DNA of 64,000 bases from an uncultured Gammaproteobacteria bacterium (GCA_913060695.1 CAJXUA010000001.1:277132-341131); one strand, 5' to 3'; counted from the stretch's first letter, positions 24,208 to 35,447 are shown. The notes: generated by a model from the letters alone, not told the origin. Translations and numbers: made by a program.

Positions 24208-26253
24208 CTAACGGCGGAGGCGGTCGAGTAGGCCGCGCGCCGCGTCCTGCAACTCGTTTGGCACGCGCTCTGTAACAGCGTCTTGTACGCGGCGTTGTAC
24301 CTCATTGCGCGAGATATCGACAAACAGTTCGCGCACGCGGCCGAAGTCTGGGCCGCAGTACTCACTGAAAGACGCGTCGAAGCGCGCGTTGCACACTACT
24401 GGCCAGCCTACGCCTTGATACAGGGGGGCGACGGGGATTGTCTGTGTGGCTGGTGGCCCAAACACGGTCAATGTGGCGTTGTAATTAAAGCTCTCTTCTG
24501 CGAGATCCAGGCCTCCTGTGGCAGCAATCTCGAAGTTGTCCATGCTTACATTGAGTTGTTGATTGCCGTCCACGCCATCGGTCAGCGTAAGGTTTCCTGC
24601 GAAACTGCTGAAGCGCACGACATCGGGCCAGCTCTGGGCGAGGTCGCCAGTGCCGGCAGGGCTCAACACGGATATCGAGGAGAACAGCTGTTTAACGATG
24701 CCGATATCGATCGCATTGTCATCTAGGCTGAAGCTGGTGCTGCCGCTTACGCTGTCGACCAATTGATTGACTGTGCGTCCGTACAGAGTATGGACAGACT
24801 CAACGTTCAGCCTGCCCTGAGCAAATTCGGCGAAAGGCAGTGCTTCGGCGAGTTGTCCCACATTCACGTTCCGAATCGAACTGATGGAGTTCAGTGTGGG
24901 CGGGTTAGTTTGGGTATTGTAGTTGATGGTAGTGTTGAGTCGGCCGGAATAGAAGGGCACGGGGCGAAGCTCGAAATTCAGCACACCACCCTGCACGGTT
25001 AGGCCCGCGTCGAGAGCACCGAATTGCAGACCGCCGATCGCTAGAGACTGAATGACATGGCTTGCCTGAATGTTCGTGCTCTGCAGCAGCTCTATGGGCA
25101 GCTCGGTGTCTTGTGCCGGGGCGCTCGGAGGCGTTGGCGCTGAAGGCGCATCTGGGTCTTCCTCGATCACTTCGGGTTCTAAGCTAGCGGTGTAGCGATT
25201 CAGGTCCAGCGCATTGGTATTGAGGTTGTAGCGCAGGTTGGCAAGAGTATTCGCAGTGGCGAAGGTATAGCCTGCGTCGATGGTGACGCGCATATCGTCG
25301 AGGGCGATTGCTAGAGCAGGGACGTTGATCTGACGGTCGTTGCCGTTGAATTCCACGTTCATGCTGAACTGATCTTCTTCGGTGTTGTACTCGCCCAGGG
25401 CGGCTTGGCTGACCTGTTCCTCGCTGCGCACGTAGAGGTCCAAAAAGTCGCTTAGCGCGAAGGTATTGCTCGCCAGCTCGCCACGCCAGGCAAGGGCGTT
25501 GTTGAAGTCATCGATGGCGATGTTGCCGGTCAGTTGCAGCGGGTTGAGCTTGATGCGCAGGTCATCCAGGCGGGCGTTGCCGCGGTTTAGGTCGACGGTT
25601 GCGGTGCTGGCGATGCTGACGTTGGAGTTACGCTCCGCGATATTGTCGGTTAGCTCAAAGCTTAGCTCGAAAGGAAAGGGGCGGTTGTCGACATTACTGT
25701 CCCAGCTGCTGAAATTGAGATTCTCGAAGTTACTGTTCACGCCCATCTGCGCATCTTGTATGGCTATGCTGGCGTTGCTTACAGTGATCTGGGCGATAGC
25801 GGCAGAGATGTCGTAACTCTCACCTGCGCTAGGGCTGGAGCTGCTCTGTTGCTCTGCGTCCGTCGTTGAGGGCCAGTTGCCATTGCCCTGGGCATCGACG
25901 ATCCAGTTGATGTGTAGGTCCCGCGCGATAAACTCTTGCATCTGCAGGCGCCCGTCGAGCAAGGCTCTTGGTTCGATCTTGATGGCGATGTTAGAAAGTG
26001 AGGCGAGCTCAGCAGGAGAGTTCGGGTTGGTCAGGCGCAGATCGCTGATGCTAAGACCGAAGACGGGATTGAATGCCCAGTCGATATCGCCCGCGATATG
26101 TAGCTCCAGCCCTGTCTGTTCCTTGAAAACAGACTCTATGGCGGGGCGATAGCGCGATGGGTCAATCAGGTAAAACGCGAGTGCCAGGGCAATTACAGCC
26201 ATCAAGGCTAGGCTGACTGCAGACAGAAGTAGAATTTTGATCAGTTTCATCAT
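24208..26253 (-). CDS. asmA: AsmA-family protein
   Basis: A 681-residue AsmA-like protein with an N-terminal membrane anchor (KILLLSAVSLALMAVIALAL) and a large periplasmic beta-rich region. The start LIDPSRYRPAIESVFKEQTG and the segment SISDLRLTNP are typical of AsmA N-terminal domains; LRYNLNTNALDLNRY and later VKQLFSSISVLSPAGTGDL typify the C-terminal domain. A Pro/acid-rich linker lies near residue 355. AsmA-like proteins are bridge-like and are linked to phospholipid transport and outer-membrane assembly. First gene of the asmA-mutY-yggX operon, divergent from hisB. Confidence 0.9.
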   Translation of the reverse strand: MMKLIKILLLSAVSLALMAVIALALAFYLIDPSRYRPAIESVFKEQTGLELHIAGDIDWAFNPVFGLSISDLRLTNPNSPAELASLSNIAIKIEPRALLDGRLQMQEFIARDLHINWIVDAQGNGNWPSTTDAEQQSSSSPSAGESYDISAAIAQITVSNASIAIQDAQMGVNSNFENLNFSSWDSNVDNRPFPFELSFELTDNIAERNSNVSIASTATVDLNRGNARLDDLRIKLNPLQLTGNIAIDDFNNALAWRGELASNTFALSDFLDLYVRSEEQVSQAALGEYNTEEDQFSMNVEFNGNDRQINVPALAIALDDMRVTIDAGYTFATANTLANLRYNLNTNALDLNRYTASLEPEVIEEDPDAPSAPTPPSAPAQDTELPIELLQSTNIQASHVIQSLAIGGLQFGALDAGLTVQGGVLNFELRPVPFYSGRLNTTINYNTQTNPPTLNSISSIRNVNVGQLAEALPFAEFAQGRLNVESVHTLYGRTVNQLVDSVSGSTSFSLDDNAIDIGIVKQLFSSISVLSPAGTGDLAQSWPDVVRFSSFAGNLTLTDGVDGNQQLNVSMDNFEIAATGGLDLAEESFNYNATLTVFGPPATQTIPVAPLYQGVGWPVVCNARFDASFSEYCGPDFGRVRELFVDISRNEVQRRVQDAVTERVPNELQDAARGLLDRLRR

Positions 26254-26442
26254 TTTATTGTCAGTCTCGGGCTAATTCGGGTGGTCGCGGCGTGGCGGCG
26301 ACGAATGCCAAGGAGAATTCCAGAGCGTTCTATGGCAATCAGTGTACCTGAAAGCAGTGCAGTGGCACATTGCAAAAGTAGCAAAAATGCTGGGGAAATC
26401 ACGCTATTAGTGATTGCCCGGCAGGGGCAAAAGCGGTCATCT

Positions 26443-26475
26443 TTGCTTTCAAAGCCTCTGCGCTGCCCGTATAAT
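26443..26475 (+). promoter_or_regulatory. candidate promoter of hisBHAF
   Basis: A perfect -10 box tataat at 26470-26475 lies 58 nt before the hisB start. A weak -35 (tttcaa at 26447-26452) sits 17 nt upstream of it. Confidence 0.45.
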
Positions 26476-26533
26476 GCGCAGCACCTGATATTGGCGGCGT
26501 TGGCCGCGAAACAGGACTATGCGGGGAATTTCG

Positions 26534-27124
26534 ATGTCATCACGTGCAGCAACAGTAGAACGAAACACTAAGGAAACCCAGATCAAGGTCTCTGTGAATC
26601 TCGACGGTAGCGGCGAGCTCCACACAGATACAGGGCTGCCTTTCCTCGACCACATGTTAGACCAGGTGGCTCGTCATGGCCTGATCGACATCAGCGTCAA
26701 GGCGGTTGGTGACTTGCATATTGATGCGCACCACACGGTGGAAGACCTTGGCATTACCCTCGGCATGGCCTTCAATAAGGCACTAGACCGCACGGGTATC
26801 CGCCGCTATGGGCACGCCTATGTGCCTTTGGACGAGGCGCTGTCCCGGGTTGTGATCGATTTCTCCGGTCGCCCAGGGCTCGAGTACCACATCCCCTTTA
26901 CGCGCGGTGCGGTGGGTGGCTTCGACGTGGATCTGTTTCATGAATTCTTTCAAGGCTTCGTGAATCATGCCCTCGTTACGCTGCATATCGATAATCTGCG
27001 TGGCATCAACTCGCATCATCAGATCGAAACCGTATTCAAAGCATTCGGGCGCGCGCTGCGCATGGCGATCGAGATCGATCCCCGCGCTAGCAACGTCATT
27101 CCTTCGACTAAGGGCGCTCTCTAA
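26534..27124 (+). CDS. hisB: imidazoleglycerol-phosphate dehydratase
   Basis: A 196-residue monofunctional HisB, sixth step of histidine synthesis. Metal-binding motifs are visible: [11 protein letters not shown] near the middle and [17 protein letters not shown] near the end. [14 protein letters not shown] and DLHEFF-like segments are also conserved. The ATG at 26534 is preferred over one at 26519, because gggga lies just upstream and the family usually starts at this point. First gene of the hisB-hisH-hisA-hisF operon. Confidence 0.96.
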   Translation: MSSRAATVERNTKETQIKVSVNLDGSGELHTDTGLPFLDHMLDQVARHGLIDISVKAVGDLHIDAHHTVEDLGITLGMAFNKALDRTGIRRYGHAYVPLDEALSRVVIDFSGRPGLEYHIPFTRGAVGGFDVDLFHEFFQGFVNHALVTLHIDNLRGINSHHQIETVFKAFGRALRMAIEIDPRASNVIPSTKGAL

Positions 27125-27160
27125 AGAGCGTCTTCGTTAGCGCATTCTCAGGTTAGTACT

Positions 27161-27826
27161 ATGAATAAAGTGGCCGTCATTGACTATGGGATGGGCAATC
27201 TGCACTCCGTGGCGAAAGCCTTGGAACATTGCGGTAAGAACGTCTCTGTGACTGTGAGCAGCGACGCCAAGACGATCCTCGCGGCCGACCGCGTGATCTT
27301 CCCGGGCGTAGGCGCTATTCGCGATTGCATGGCAGAGATTCGTCGCCTCGGCATCGATGAGATCGTCGCAGAGGTCATTCAGACCAAACCTCTCCTTGGC
27401 ATCTGCGTGGGCATGCAGGCCCTGATGGAGAGTAGCCAAGAGAATGGCGGCGTGGATTGCCTTGGGCTAGTAAAGGGGCAGGTCAAACTGTTTACGAATG
27501 GTCAGGCGGATGGAAAGCCCGTATTGCTTGAGAGCGATGGCGAGGCGCTGAAGGTGCCCCATATGGGGTGGAATATCGTGCAGCAGACACAACCCCATCC
27601 GTTGTGGGCTGGCATCGCAGACGGCACGCGTTTCTACTTCGTGCATAGCTATTATATTACGCTCGACCCCAGCGAGACCGCGGCGGGCATGACCCACTAC
27701 GGCGTCGACTTCGCGGCAGCCTTAAGCAAGGGCAATGTGTTCGCCGTGCAGTTCCACCCTGAGAAGAGCCAGCACGGTGGCCTGCAATTATTGAGTAACT
27801 TCCTCGCCTGGAATGGCGAGAGTTAA
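27161..27826 (+). CDS. hisH: imidazole glycerol phosphate synthase, glutaminase subunit
   Basis: A 221-residue class I glutamine amidotransferase that supplies ammonia to HisF. It starts [14 protein letters not shown]; the nucleophile Cys lies in [11 protein letters not shown] and the His/Glu pair in [10 protein letters not shown]. It lies 36 nt after hisB and 34 nt before hisA in the same operon. Confidence 0.97.
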   Translation: MNKVAVIDYGMGNLHSVAKALEHCGKNVSVTVSSDAKTILAADRVIFPGVGAIRDCMAEIRRLGIDEIVAEVIQTKPLLGICVGMQALMESSQENGGVDCLGLVKGQVKLFTNGQADGKPVLLESDGEALKVPHMGWNIVQQTQPHPLWAGIADGTRFYFVHSYYITLDPSETAAGMTHYGVDFAAALSKGNVFAVQFHPEKSQHGGLQLLSNFLAWNGES

Positions 27827-27860
27827 AAATTCTTAGTTTTAGACGATAAGGTTTAGTTTC

Positions 27861-28610
27861 ATGTTGGTAATCCCCGCAATCGACTTAAAAGACGGACAAT
27901 GCGTACGCCTCAAGCAAGGCCGCATGGAAGACTCCACGGTGTTCTCCGATGATCCCGTTAAAACGGCTGGTCACTGGTTGGAGCAAGGCGCTCGCAGATT
28001 GCATCTGGTCGACTTGAACGGCGCCTTCGCGGGCACGCCCGTCAACGGCGAGGTGGTGCAGGCGATTGCGAAAGCCTATCCGCATTTGCCACTACAGATC
28101 GGCGGTGGCATACGCGATCTCGCGACCATCGAGCGCTATCTAAAAGTGGGCGTGAGCTTCGTTATCATCGGCACGCAAGCGGTGAAGGACCCGGCGTTTG
28201 TCGCGCAGGCTTGCAAAGCATTTCCGGGCAAGATTATCGTAGGGCTGGATGCCGCAGAGGGCATGGTGGCAACCGAAGGCTGGGCGAAGGTTTCTGATGT
28301 TCATGTGATCGATCTGGCCAAGCGTTTCGCGGACGATGGTGTCGAGGCAATTATTTATACCGACATCGCGCGCGACGGCATGATGCAGGGCGTCAACGTG
28401 CCCGCCACTGTCGCGCTGGCCGAGGCTACACGCATCCCGGTGATCGCCTCCGGCGGCGTTAGCCGTATCGAAGATATCCATGCCTTAACGGCTGTCGCCA
28501 AGACTGCGAGCGGTGGTGGCATCATGGGCGCTATCACTGGCCGCGCGATCTACGAAGGCGCGCTAGATTTGGCGCAAGCACAACGTTACTGCGACGAGAG
28601 CGGGAGCTAA
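27861..28610 (+). CDS. hisA: phosphoribosylformimino-5-aminoimidazole carboxamide ribotide isomerase
   Basis: A 249-residue (beta/alpha)8 barrel. It starts [17 protein letters not shown] with catalytic Asp8; the second catalytic Asp is in VGLDAAEG. Phosphate-binding segments IGGGIRD and [11 protein letters not shown] are present. It converts ProFAR to PRFAR, the substrate of HisHF. hisF follows after 3 nt. Confidence 0.97.
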   Translation: MLVIPAIDLKDGQCVRLKQGRMEDSTVFSDDPVKTAGHWLEQGARRLHLVDLNGAFAGTPVNGEVVQAIAKAYPHLPLQIGGGIRDLATIERYLKVGVSFVIIGTQAVKDPAFVAQACKAFPGKIIVGLDAAEGMVATEGWAKVSDVHVIDLAKRFADDGVEAIIYTDIARDGMMQGVNVPATVALAEATRIPVIASGGVSRIEDIHALTAVAKTASGGGIMGAITGRAIYEGALDLAQAQRYCDESGS

Positions 28611-28613
28611 ACA

Positions 28614-29387
28614 ATGGCACTGGCCAAACGCATCATTCCCTGTTTGGATTGCGACAAGGGACGAGTAGTAAAGGGCGTAAAATTCCTCGACATTCGTGAC
28701 GCGGGCGACCCCGTGGAGATATCGAAGCGCTACAGCGATGCCGGTGCCGACGAGATTACCTTCCTCGATATTACCGCCAGCCACGAGGGTCGTGAGACCA
28801 CCGTGCACACGGTAGAATCTATCGCGGGGCAGGTGTTCATTCCGCTTACCGTTGGGGGCGGCATTCGCACACTAGAAGATATTCGCACCATGCTGAATGC
28901 GGGTGCGGACAAAGTCGCCATCAATACTGCGGCGGTCTTCAACCCTGAGTTCGTGCGAGAGGCGGCGGCGCGTTTCGGTTCGCAATGTATCGTCTTGGCG
29001 ATGGATGCGAAAAAAGTCAGCGCGCAGGGCGAGAGCAATCGTTGGGAGATTTTCACTCACGGTGGTCGCAAGGCTACGGGTATCGACGCCATCGAATGGG
29101 CCAAACGCATGGTGGCATTCGGTGCGGGTGAGTTGCTGTTAACCAGCATGGATCGTGATGGCACCAAGAGCGGCTTCGATCTTGAGCTCAATCGCGCGAT
29201 AAGCGACAGCGTCAGTGTGCCCATTATCGCCTCGGGCGGCGTGGGCTCTCTGCAAGATCTCGTCGATGGTGTGGTCGAAGGTCATGCCGATGCGGTGCTA
29301 GCGGCGAGTATATTTCACTTCGGGGAATTTACTATTGAACAGGCCAAGCAGTACATGGCCGAACAAGGCATTACCATGCGGCTGTAG
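28614..29387 (+). CDS. hisF: imidazole glycerol phosphate synthase, cyclase subunit
   Basis: A 257-residue barrel paralogous to HisA. It starts [19 protein letters not shown] with catalytic Asp11; the second Asp is in VLAMDAKK. Phosphate sites [12 protein letters not shown] and [12 protein letters not shown] are visible. Last gene of the his operon. Its end overlaps the end of the convergent yibQ-like gene by 17 nt. Confidence 0.97.
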   Translation: MALAKRIIPCLDCDKGRVVKGVKFLDIRDAGDPVEISKRYSDAGADEITFLDITASHEGRETTVHTVESIAGQVFIPLTVGGGIRTLEDIRTMLNAGADKVAINTAAVFNPEFVREAAARFGSQCIVLAMDAKKVSAQGESNRWEIFTHGGRKATGIDAIEWAKRMVAFGAGELLLTSMDRDGTKSGFDLELNRAISDSVSVPIIASGGVGSLQDLVDGVVEGHADAVLAASIFHFGEFTIEQAKQYMAEQGITMRL

Positions 29388-30483
29388 CGTTGTGCTGCAA
29401 CTCAATCATCTGCGATGCCGTAATCAATTCTATGCCCTGTTCCTCTAGTAGAGGCAGGGCCTGCTCCAAATAAGCCAGAGTCTCTTTGTAAGGGTGGCCG
29501 ATACCTACGGCCACACCTTTCTCTCGCGCCATCTTCAGCAGTTTCTTGAATTCACGATCTATATCCTCATGGGTTTGCACATTGTCGAGGAAGATATTGC
29601 GTGTCACCGTGGGGATGTTCTGTTCCATAGCCATCTTGCCCGCCACGCTCTTGGCGGTGGTGTAGCTATCTACGAAATATAAATCACGGGCTTTTAGTAC
29701 TTCCATCACCCACTGCATCGGCATGGCCATTTCGGTGAGTGCGCTGCCCATATGATTATTGACGCCTTGAAGGTGTGGGATGGCGTCGATGTCTTCATTT
29801 AGTGTCGCGATGAATACGTCTTTACTCAGTTCTGCAGTAAGAGCTCCGGGCCCCAGTGGCATGTTGGCAAGATTGCTCATCGGCGCGTGTAGCATGACCT
29901 CTTTGCCTTGGCTGTTGGCAAGCTCGGCCAATTCTTTACCATGTGGCGTGTGTGGTAGAACCGCGAATGTTACGGCGCCTTGCAAGGCAATTGCCTGCTC
30001 GCCAAGTGCGGCGTTGTAGCCGATATCGTCAATAATAAGGGCAATGCTCGGTCGCTGTGGTTTCACCACTGGAGTGGTGACGGTAGGGCTGGGGGCTAGG
30101 GCGGCGGTGTCTTCGTGGAAGGGTAGGGGGCCTATCAAGTCTGTTGAGGCGTTGCTCAGTTCGGGCTCTGGGGCTGTAGTGTTGTTGTCCGAGCTCTCGG
30201 GCGTGGTATCTATTTCTGGCTCTAGAGGGGCAGGCGTCACTCTTTCAATTGTGTTCTCAATAATAGGAGACTGCTCGGGCGTCTGTGCGCGATCTGGCCC
30301 ACTCAACAATAGAATGAGAGGCATGCCGATCATGCCGATCACAACCATAGAAAGAGGGCGCGGATTCTTCTTGATAGCCTCTAAGAAAGGGTCCTTGTAT
30401 TTTGGTTCTTTCTTAAAGGGTAGAGGCCCTGTGTCGTTCTGCTTCACTTTTCGTTCTGCTTTTCCGTTATTGGGCTCTAGCAT
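29371..30483 (-). CDS. yibQ: divergent polysaccharide deacetylase family protein
   Basis: A 370-residue protein with a basic cytoplasmic start, one membrane segment near residue 45 ([17 protein letters not shown]), a Pro/acid-rich linker and a divergent polysaccharide deacetylase domain (PF04748) from about 145: [62 protein letters not shown]. The family lies beside EnvC and CtpA in many Pseudomonas-like genomes and probably acts in the periplasm on envelope glycans. Its start lies inside the ctpA end (17-nt overlap), so translation is coupled. Confidence 0.92.
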   Translation of the reverse strand: MLEPNNGKAERKVKQNDTGPLPFKKEPKYKDPFLEAIKKNPRPLSMVVIGMIGMPLILLLSGPDRAQTPEQSPIIENTIERVTPAPLEPEIDTTPESSDNNTTAPEPELSNASTDLIGPLPFHEDTAALAPSPTVTTPVVKPQRPSIALIIDDIGYNAALGEQAIALQGAVTFAVLPHTPHGKELAELANSQGKEVMLHAPMSNLANMPLGPGALTAELSKDVFIATLNEDIDAIPHLQGVNNHMGSALTEMAMPMQWVMEVLKARDLYFVDSYTTAKSVAGKMAMEQNIPTVTRNIFLDNVQTHEDIDREFKKLLKMAREKGVAVGIGHPYKETLAYLEQALPLLEEQGIELITASQMIELQHNATAAW

Positions 30484-31816
30484 CGGTAATGCGCGTACTA
30501 AGATTGCTCTTCCTATTGCGCGCAGAGTCGAGAATGTTCAGGCCGCGCAATAGTGTAAGTGCCTCTTGCAACTGATAGTCGTTGAGCACTACTCGCTCGG
30601 TAGTCACGGTTGGCTCGCGCACGATATCGTCTAGGTCGTTGCCGTTGCGTAGGTGTCCTTCGAGATCCGCCTCGGTGTAACCCCCGCGGCCAGTGGCGCG
30701 CGTAACCAGTGCCTCTTCTACCTCGATGTCGGGCTTAATGCCCTGTGCCTGAATAGAGCGGCCATCGGGTGTGAAGTAAAGGGAGGTGGTGAGTTTTATG
30801 GCGCGGTTCTCCGCGATTGGCATTACGCTTTGAACAGAGCCTTTGCCGAAGCTGCGCGTACCCATGATCACGGCGCGGCCGTGGTCCTGGAGGGCGCCCG
30901 ATACGATCTCGGCGGCAGAGGCGGTGCCAGAGTTAATCAGTACCACCAATGGCACGCCGCCACTTGGGTCTTGTGCGTCAGCAAAGAATTCCATCTGCAC
31001 TTCGTTGTCACGGCCCTGTGTATAGACGATCTTGCCTTCGGTGATGAAGGCGTCTACGACTTGCACTGAGGCCTGCAGGATGCCGCCGGGGTTATTGCGA
31101 AGGTCCAATACTAGGCCCTTCAAATCGGGGGTCGCTTCACGAATCTCCGCTAAAGCTTCGTCTACCTCAGTGCCGGTATTCACCTTAAACTGTGAGATGC
31201 GCAGGTACTCATAGCCGGGCTCTAGTTCGCGGTGGCGTACGCTGGCCACGGCGATCACATCGCGTGTTAGCGTGAATTCTAAGGGTTCAGGAACACCCTC
31301 TCGCATGATGCCGATATCGATGGTGGTGCCAATCTCGCCGCGCATCATATTGATCGCGTCGTTGATGGGCATCTCGCGCAGTGGCTTGCCGTCGAGCTCG
31401 ATAATCAAATCGCCGGGCAGGATGCCTGCACGGGACGCGGGCGAGTCGTCGATGGGGGAGATGATTTTGATATAGCCGTCTTGCTCGCCGATCTCGATGC
31501 CTAGGCCGCCAAACTGCCCCTGAGTATTCTCCTGCAGGGAGTCGTATTCTTCTCCTGCCAGATAGGCCGAGTGTGGGTCGAGCCCCGAGAGCATCCCCTT
31601 GATGGCGTACTCGAGCAAGGTCTTGTCATCGATCTCGCGCACATAGGAGCTGCGGATATTGTCGAGAGCCTCGGCGAAGATGCGCACTTCCTCGAAGGGC
31701 AAGGGTAGTGCCTCTTCTTGGTTGGGGTTTTGCGCATAGCTAGTGACGGCCAGAGCGCTGCAGAGCAGCCCAGCACAAAAGCGCTTGCTTGGGAATTTCT
31801 GCAAAAACATGTTCAT
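30467..31816 (-). CDS. ctpA: C-terminal processing peptidase (S41)
   Basis: A 449-residue periplasmic serine protease with a signal peptide ending near TSYAQNP. Domains: N-terminal helical part, PDZ domain about 95-175 (GQFGGLGIEIGEQDGYIKI, GILPGDLIIELDGKPL), then the S41 domain with LDLRNNPGG, catalytic Ser in NSGTASAAEIVSGAL and Lys in FGKGSVQ. CtpA cleaves peptidoglycan endopeptidases in Pseudomonas with a lipoprotein partner. Second to last in the gpmI-envC-ctpA-yibQ cluster. Confidence 0.95.
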   Translation of the reverse strand: MNMFLQKFPSKRFCAGLLCSALAVTSYAQNPNQEEALPLPFEEVRIFAEALDNIRSSYVREIDDKTLLEYAIKGMLSGLDPHSAYLAGEEYDSLQENTQGQFGGLGIEIGEQDGYIKIISPIDDSPASRAGILPGDLIIELDGKPLREMPINDAINMMRGEIGTTIDIGIMREGVPEPLEFTLTRDVIAVASVRHRELEPGYEYLRISQFKVNTGTEVDEALAEIREATPDLKGLVLDLRNNPGGILQASVQVVDAFITEGKIVYTQGRDNEVQMEFFADAQDPSGGVPLVVLINSGTASAAEIVSGALQDHGRAVIMGTRSFGKGSVQSVMPIAENRAIKLTTSLYFTPDGRSIQAQGIKPDIEVEEALVTRATGRGGYTEADLEGHLRNGNDLDDIVREPTVTTERVVLNDYQLQEALTLLRGLNILDSARNRKSNLSTRITDARAQ

Positions 31817-31931
31817 GACAAGCCTCCGAACTCAATCAACCCCGAAGGGCAATAATTCCAATGCACCGAGCATAGCATGCAACGGTCCTGCGCCTACAAT
31901 GGCCTAGTGATATTCCTGCTGGGCGCGGTTT

Positions 31932-33116
31932 TTAAGACTCGCACCATAGTGCTGGATCTTGAGCCTGGCCATTGTGTCTTATCTCGAAATAAATGCCGGG
32001 ACTTCCCGTGCCGCCATTTTCGCCCGAGGTTGCCAAGGCCTCGCCGCGGTTGACCCAATCGCCTTTGCGTTTTACAAGGCTCTGATTGTTTGCGTACAGG
32101 CTTAGATAGCCTTCGCCATGGTCGACTACCACTAGCAAGCCAGAGCCCCTGAGCCAGTCGGCGAAGACGACCCGGCCTGGGTGTACTGCCCGCACAGGCG
32201 AGCCGATCTCGGCCCCCATGACGATGCCCGCTCTATGTAAGTTGCCGTCGCTATAAGCCGCGCCGAAGCGATTCAATGCTGTGCCAGCCACAGGCCAGGG
32301 CAGTTTGCCGCGGGACTGTGCGAAAGGGGTTAGCTGTTCTGGTGGTGGAATACTAGCAATGGCTTCCTGGATTTTCGCGATCAATGCCTCTAAACGACCG
32401 CGATCCTCGCTGAGTTGTTGCAACTCGCCGCTGCGCGTCGCGATGTCATCCTTCAAAGCGGCTAGGAGAGTATTGCGTTGAGCCTGCTCTGTATCGAGCG
32501 AGTCCAGCTGTACCTGCAGCTGCGCCTGGGTAGCATCGCGTTCGACGGTAGAAGCCTCTATCTGCGCGCGTGTGGCCAGCAGCTCGCTTAGTGTCTCGCG
32601 AAACTCTTGCACCCTCGCTAGGCGCTCGCGATTGAAACGCTCGTAGTAATTGAGCATGCGTGCGCTTCGCGCCGGGTCCTGCTGGTTTAGGAGGAGTTTA
32701 AGATAGGGCTCTTGTCCAGACACATACGCGGCCCGAACGGCCTGCTTGACTAGCGTTTCCTGCGTTGCCTTCTCCAACTCTAGTGCGGCACTGCGCTCGT
32801 TTAGGTTGCTAAGTTGTGCTTGCAGGCTAGCAATGACATTACGATTCTCTGCCACTTGCTCCCGAATTCTGTCGATTTGCTGTGTGTTCTCCCGCAGCTG
32901 TGTTTCGAGCGCACTGCGGTTGTTGGCGGCGGAGTTTAGCCAAGCCTCGATGTCGGAGATCGCGGAATTGAGTTGGGCGAGCTGTTCCTCGGGAGGAGGC
33001 TCCTGGGCAAGCAATGCGGGCTGGGTACATAGGGCGAGTAGGACGCACAGTAGCGCCGCGAAGAAATCGCGGCGTACTCTTCGTGATGTGTGCCGCCTCG
33101 TCCTGCTCGTGTTCAC
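31932..33116 (-). CDS. envC: murein hydrolase activator EnvC
   Basis: A 394-residue protein with signal peptide (cleaved near LLAQEPP), a long coiled-coil region of about residues 40-265 and a C-terminal LytM/M23 domain (GSPVRAVHPGRVVFADWLRG, GLLVVVDHGEGYLSLYANNQ). The metal-binding HxxxD is degenerate, as HRAGIVMG, which is normal for EnvC: it activates amidases AmiA/AmiB at the septum instead of cutting peptidoglycan itself. Its start abuts the gpmI stop. Confidence 0.93.
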   Translation of the reverse strand: MNTSRTRRHTSRRVRRDFFAALLCVLLALCTQPALLAQEPPPEEQLAQLNSAISDIEAWLNSAANNRSALETQLRENTQQIDRIREQVAENRNVIASLQAQLSNLNERSAALELEKATQETLVKQAVRAAYVSGQEPYLKLLLNQQDPARSARMLNYYERFNRERLARVQEFRETLSELLATRAQIEASTVERDATQAQLQVQLDSLDTEQAQRNTLLAALKDDIATRSGELQQLSEDRGRLEALIAKIQEAIASIPPPEQLTPFAQSRGKLPWPVAGTALNRFGAAYSDGNLHRAGIVMGAEIGSPVRAVHPGRVVFADWLRGSGLLVVVDHGEGYLSLYANNQSLVKRKGDWVNRGEALATSGENGGTGSPGIYFEIRHNGQAQDPALWCES

Positions 33117-34697
33117 TTAGCCTTCTTTGCGCATCAAAGGGGTGCCGGTCATCTCTGCTGGCACCGGCATCTCCATCAATTCTAGGAGTGTAGGGGCTAT
33201 GTCGCACAGGCTGCCAGGTGCCACAAATTGCCAAGGCTTGTTGCCCACATAGACCAAAGGTACCGGGCCGTTAGTGTGGGAGGTCAGGGCCTGGCCAGAA
33301 CTAGGGTCCACCATCTGCTCGACATTGCCGTGATCGGCAGTGATGAGGCACTGCCCATCGGTCTCGAGAATCGCTTCTTCGATGCGGCCTAAGCAAGCGT
33401 CTAGTGTTTCGACGGCCTTGATTGCGGCCTCGAAGCTGCCGGTGTGGCCCACCATGTCACCGTTAGCATAGTTGCATACGATGGCATCGTAGCTGCCGGA
33501 GCGAATCGCCGCGACGAGTTTGTCGGTGACCTCTACGGCGCTCATCTCTGGCTGCAAATCGTAGGTCGCGACCTGGGGCGAGGGGATTAGCTCGCGAGTT
33601 TCGCCTTCGAACTCTTTCTCTCTGCCGCCGCTAAAGAAGAAGGTGACGTGAGCGTATTTCTCGGTCTCGGCGATGCGTAGCTGCGTCTTATGCTCGTTAG
33701 CCAAATACTCGCCTAAGACGTTATTCATAGGCTGTGGCGGGTATGCGCAGACTACGTCGATATCCGCGGCATATTCGGTAAGAGTCACGAAGTCGCCCAG
33801 TTCGCGCTGGTAATTGCGTTTAAAACCACTGAACTCTTTGTCGTTGATGGCGCGAGTTAACTCTCTAGCGCGATCCGAGCGAAAGTTCATGTAGATCAGC
33901 GTGTCGCCATCTTGGATATGAACGGGAGACTCTTGTTCCGGCGCAATCACCGTAGCTTTAACGAACTCATCGTCTTCGTCGCGCGCATACGCGGCAGCCA
34001 GAGCCTCTTCGACAGTCCCGTAGCGATGCTCTGCCTCTGCCCCCATGATGAGATTATAAGCCTGCTCTACGCGGTCCCAGCGATTGTCGCGGTCCATCGC
34101 GAAATAGCGGCCGACTATAGACACGATGCGGCCACAGCCGGTGTCCTGTAAGGCTTTCTCTGCCCGTTGCAGGGACGCTAATGCGCTGCGCGGTGGAGTG
34201 TCGCGGCCATCGAGAAACGCATGCAGGTAGATGTGTTCTGCGCCACGCTGCTCGGCTAGCTCGATCATCGCGAGAATCTGTTCTTCGCTACTGTGGATGC
34301 CGCCAGGCGACAGAAGTCCCAGAATGTGCACGGCCTTGTCTACCATGATGGCCTTGTCGACGGCGTCCACCAGTGGCTCGTTCAGGTAGAAGGTGCCATC
34401 TTCGATAGCCTTGTCGATTCGAGTCAGGTTCTGATACACCACGCGGCCAGCGCCCAGGTTCATATGCCCAACTTCTGAATTGCCCATCTGCCCCGTAGGC
34501 AAGCCTACTTCAACCCCCGATGTTTTGATCAGCGTATGGGGGCAAGTGCTCCAGAGCCTGTCCCAAACTGGTGTGTTTGCGGCGCTGATGGCGTTGTATT
34601 CGGTCTCTTCTCGGTAACCCCAGCCATCTAGAATGAGGAGAAGGGCGGATTTCTTAGCAGGGATGTTAGCTGTGGGATTAGCAGTGCTTGCGCTCAT
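33117..34697 (-). CDS. gpmI: 2,3-bisphosphoglycerate-independent phosphoglycerate mutase
   Basis: A 526-residue GpmI, alkaline phosphatase superfamily. It has [12 protein letters not shown] (metal Asp), catalytic Ser in [26 protein letters not shown], and the late motifs [12 protein letters not shown] and [11 protein letters not shown]. It interconverts 3- and 2-phosphoglycerate in glycolysis using Mn2+. The frame extends to 34733, but the ATG at 34697 is favoured since the family starts close to the LLILDGWG motif. First gene of the minus-strand cluster. Confidence 0.95.
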   Translation of the reverse strand: MSASTANPTANIPAKKSALLLILDGWGYREETEYNAISAANTPVWDRLWSTCPHTLIKTSGVEVGLPTGQMGNSEVGHMNLGAGRVVYQNLTRIDKAIEDGTFYLNEPLVDAVDKAIMVDKAVHILGLLSPGGIHSSEEQILAMIELAEQRGAEHIYLHAFLDGRDTPPRSALASLQRAEKALQDTGCGRIVSIVGRYFAMDRDNRWDRVEQAYNLIMGAEAEHRYGTVEEALAAAYARDEDDEFVKATVIAPEQESPVHIQDGDTLIYMNFRSDRARELTRAINDKEFSGFKRNYQRELGDFVTLTEYAADIDVVCAYPPQPMNNVLGEYLANEHKTQLRIAETEKYAHVTFFFSGGREKEFEGETRELIPSPQVATYDLQPEMSAVEVTDKLVAAIRSGSYDAIVCNYANGDMVGHTGSFEAAIKAVETLDACLGRIEEAILETDGQCLITADHGNVEQMVDPSSGQALTSHTNGPVPLVYVGNKPWQFVAPGSLCDIAPTLLELMEMPVPAEMTGTPLMRKEG

Positions 34698-34842
34698 AGC
34701 GATAGGGATTCCAATTCTTAGTACGTTCAACAAGGTGCAGCGGCGATATTATCTCGGAAACGCCGCCTCATAGCGAGACTGTAGAGTGGGGCAATTAGGC
34801 TAAAAGTATGGGCGTCTATTTGCCACAGGCGGGTTTGGAACT

Positions 34843-34870
34843 TTCTTATAGCGGGCATTGGCGTGTATAC
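34843..34870 (+). promoter_or_regulatory. candidate promoter of the rhodanese-secB pair
   Basis: A good extended -10 (tgtatact, box at 34865-34870) with a weak ttctta element 16 nt upstream, about 92 nt before the rhodanese start. Confidence 0.35.
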
Positions 34871-34961
34871 TGCCCCCCTTTTTTGCAATCGTCCTGCGCG
34901 TTGGGATGTTGCAGCATCACCATGCCGTTGCTACTTAGCGCGGTGGAGATCGATTCGAATT

Positions 34962-35378
34962 ATGGCGCAATTTATTGAATTTGTTGGGAATCATTGGATT
35001 CTTGCCACGCTTTGGGTCGGGCTGGTTATCGCATTAGTACTCCATCGCTCCAGAACCGCCGGTGAGGCGCTCAGTTGCCAGCAGGCAGTGATGTTAATTA
35101 ATCGCTCCGACGCAGTTTTGCTCGACATCCGCGAGAAAAAAGACTTCGACGCCGGCCATATTGTGGATTCCGTCCATATTCCCATGAATAAGTTGGGCAG
35201 CCGAGTCTCCGAGTTGGAAAAATATAAGGCGAAGCCGATTATCGTTGCCTGCCGTCTAGGGCAGCAGTCGACAGATGCTGTGAAGATATTGAAAAGCGCT
35301 GGATTCGAAAATGTAGTGCGTTTGAGTGGCGGGATCACCGAATGGCGATCTGACAATTTGCCACTAGTGCAAAAATAG
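34962..35378 (+). CDS. membrane-anchored rhodanese-like sulfurtransferase
   Basis: A 138-residue protein with one N-terminal membrane helix (WILATLWVGLVIALVLH) and a single rhodanese domain. The active-site loop CRLGQQS carries the catalytic Cys after IIVA. It resembles YibN of the secB region. ggtgga precedes the ATG at 34962; the frame is open upstream to 34863 without a signal. Directly upstream of secB, the neighbourhood seen in Pseudomonas and enterics, but the glutaredoxin gene usual between them is missing. Confidence 0.9.
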   Translation: MAQFIEFVGNHWILATLWVGLVIALVLHRSRTAGEALSCQQAVMLINRSDAVLLDIREKKDFDAGHIVDSVHIPMNKLGSRVSELEKYKAKPIIVACRLGQQSTDAVKILKSAGFENVVRLSGGITEWRSDNLPLVQK

Positions 35379-35447
35379 ATATTCCCTTTGGGGGAATGGT
35401 TTACAGGCCCCTTTTCACAACAACCCAAGAGTGATGCAGGAACAAAC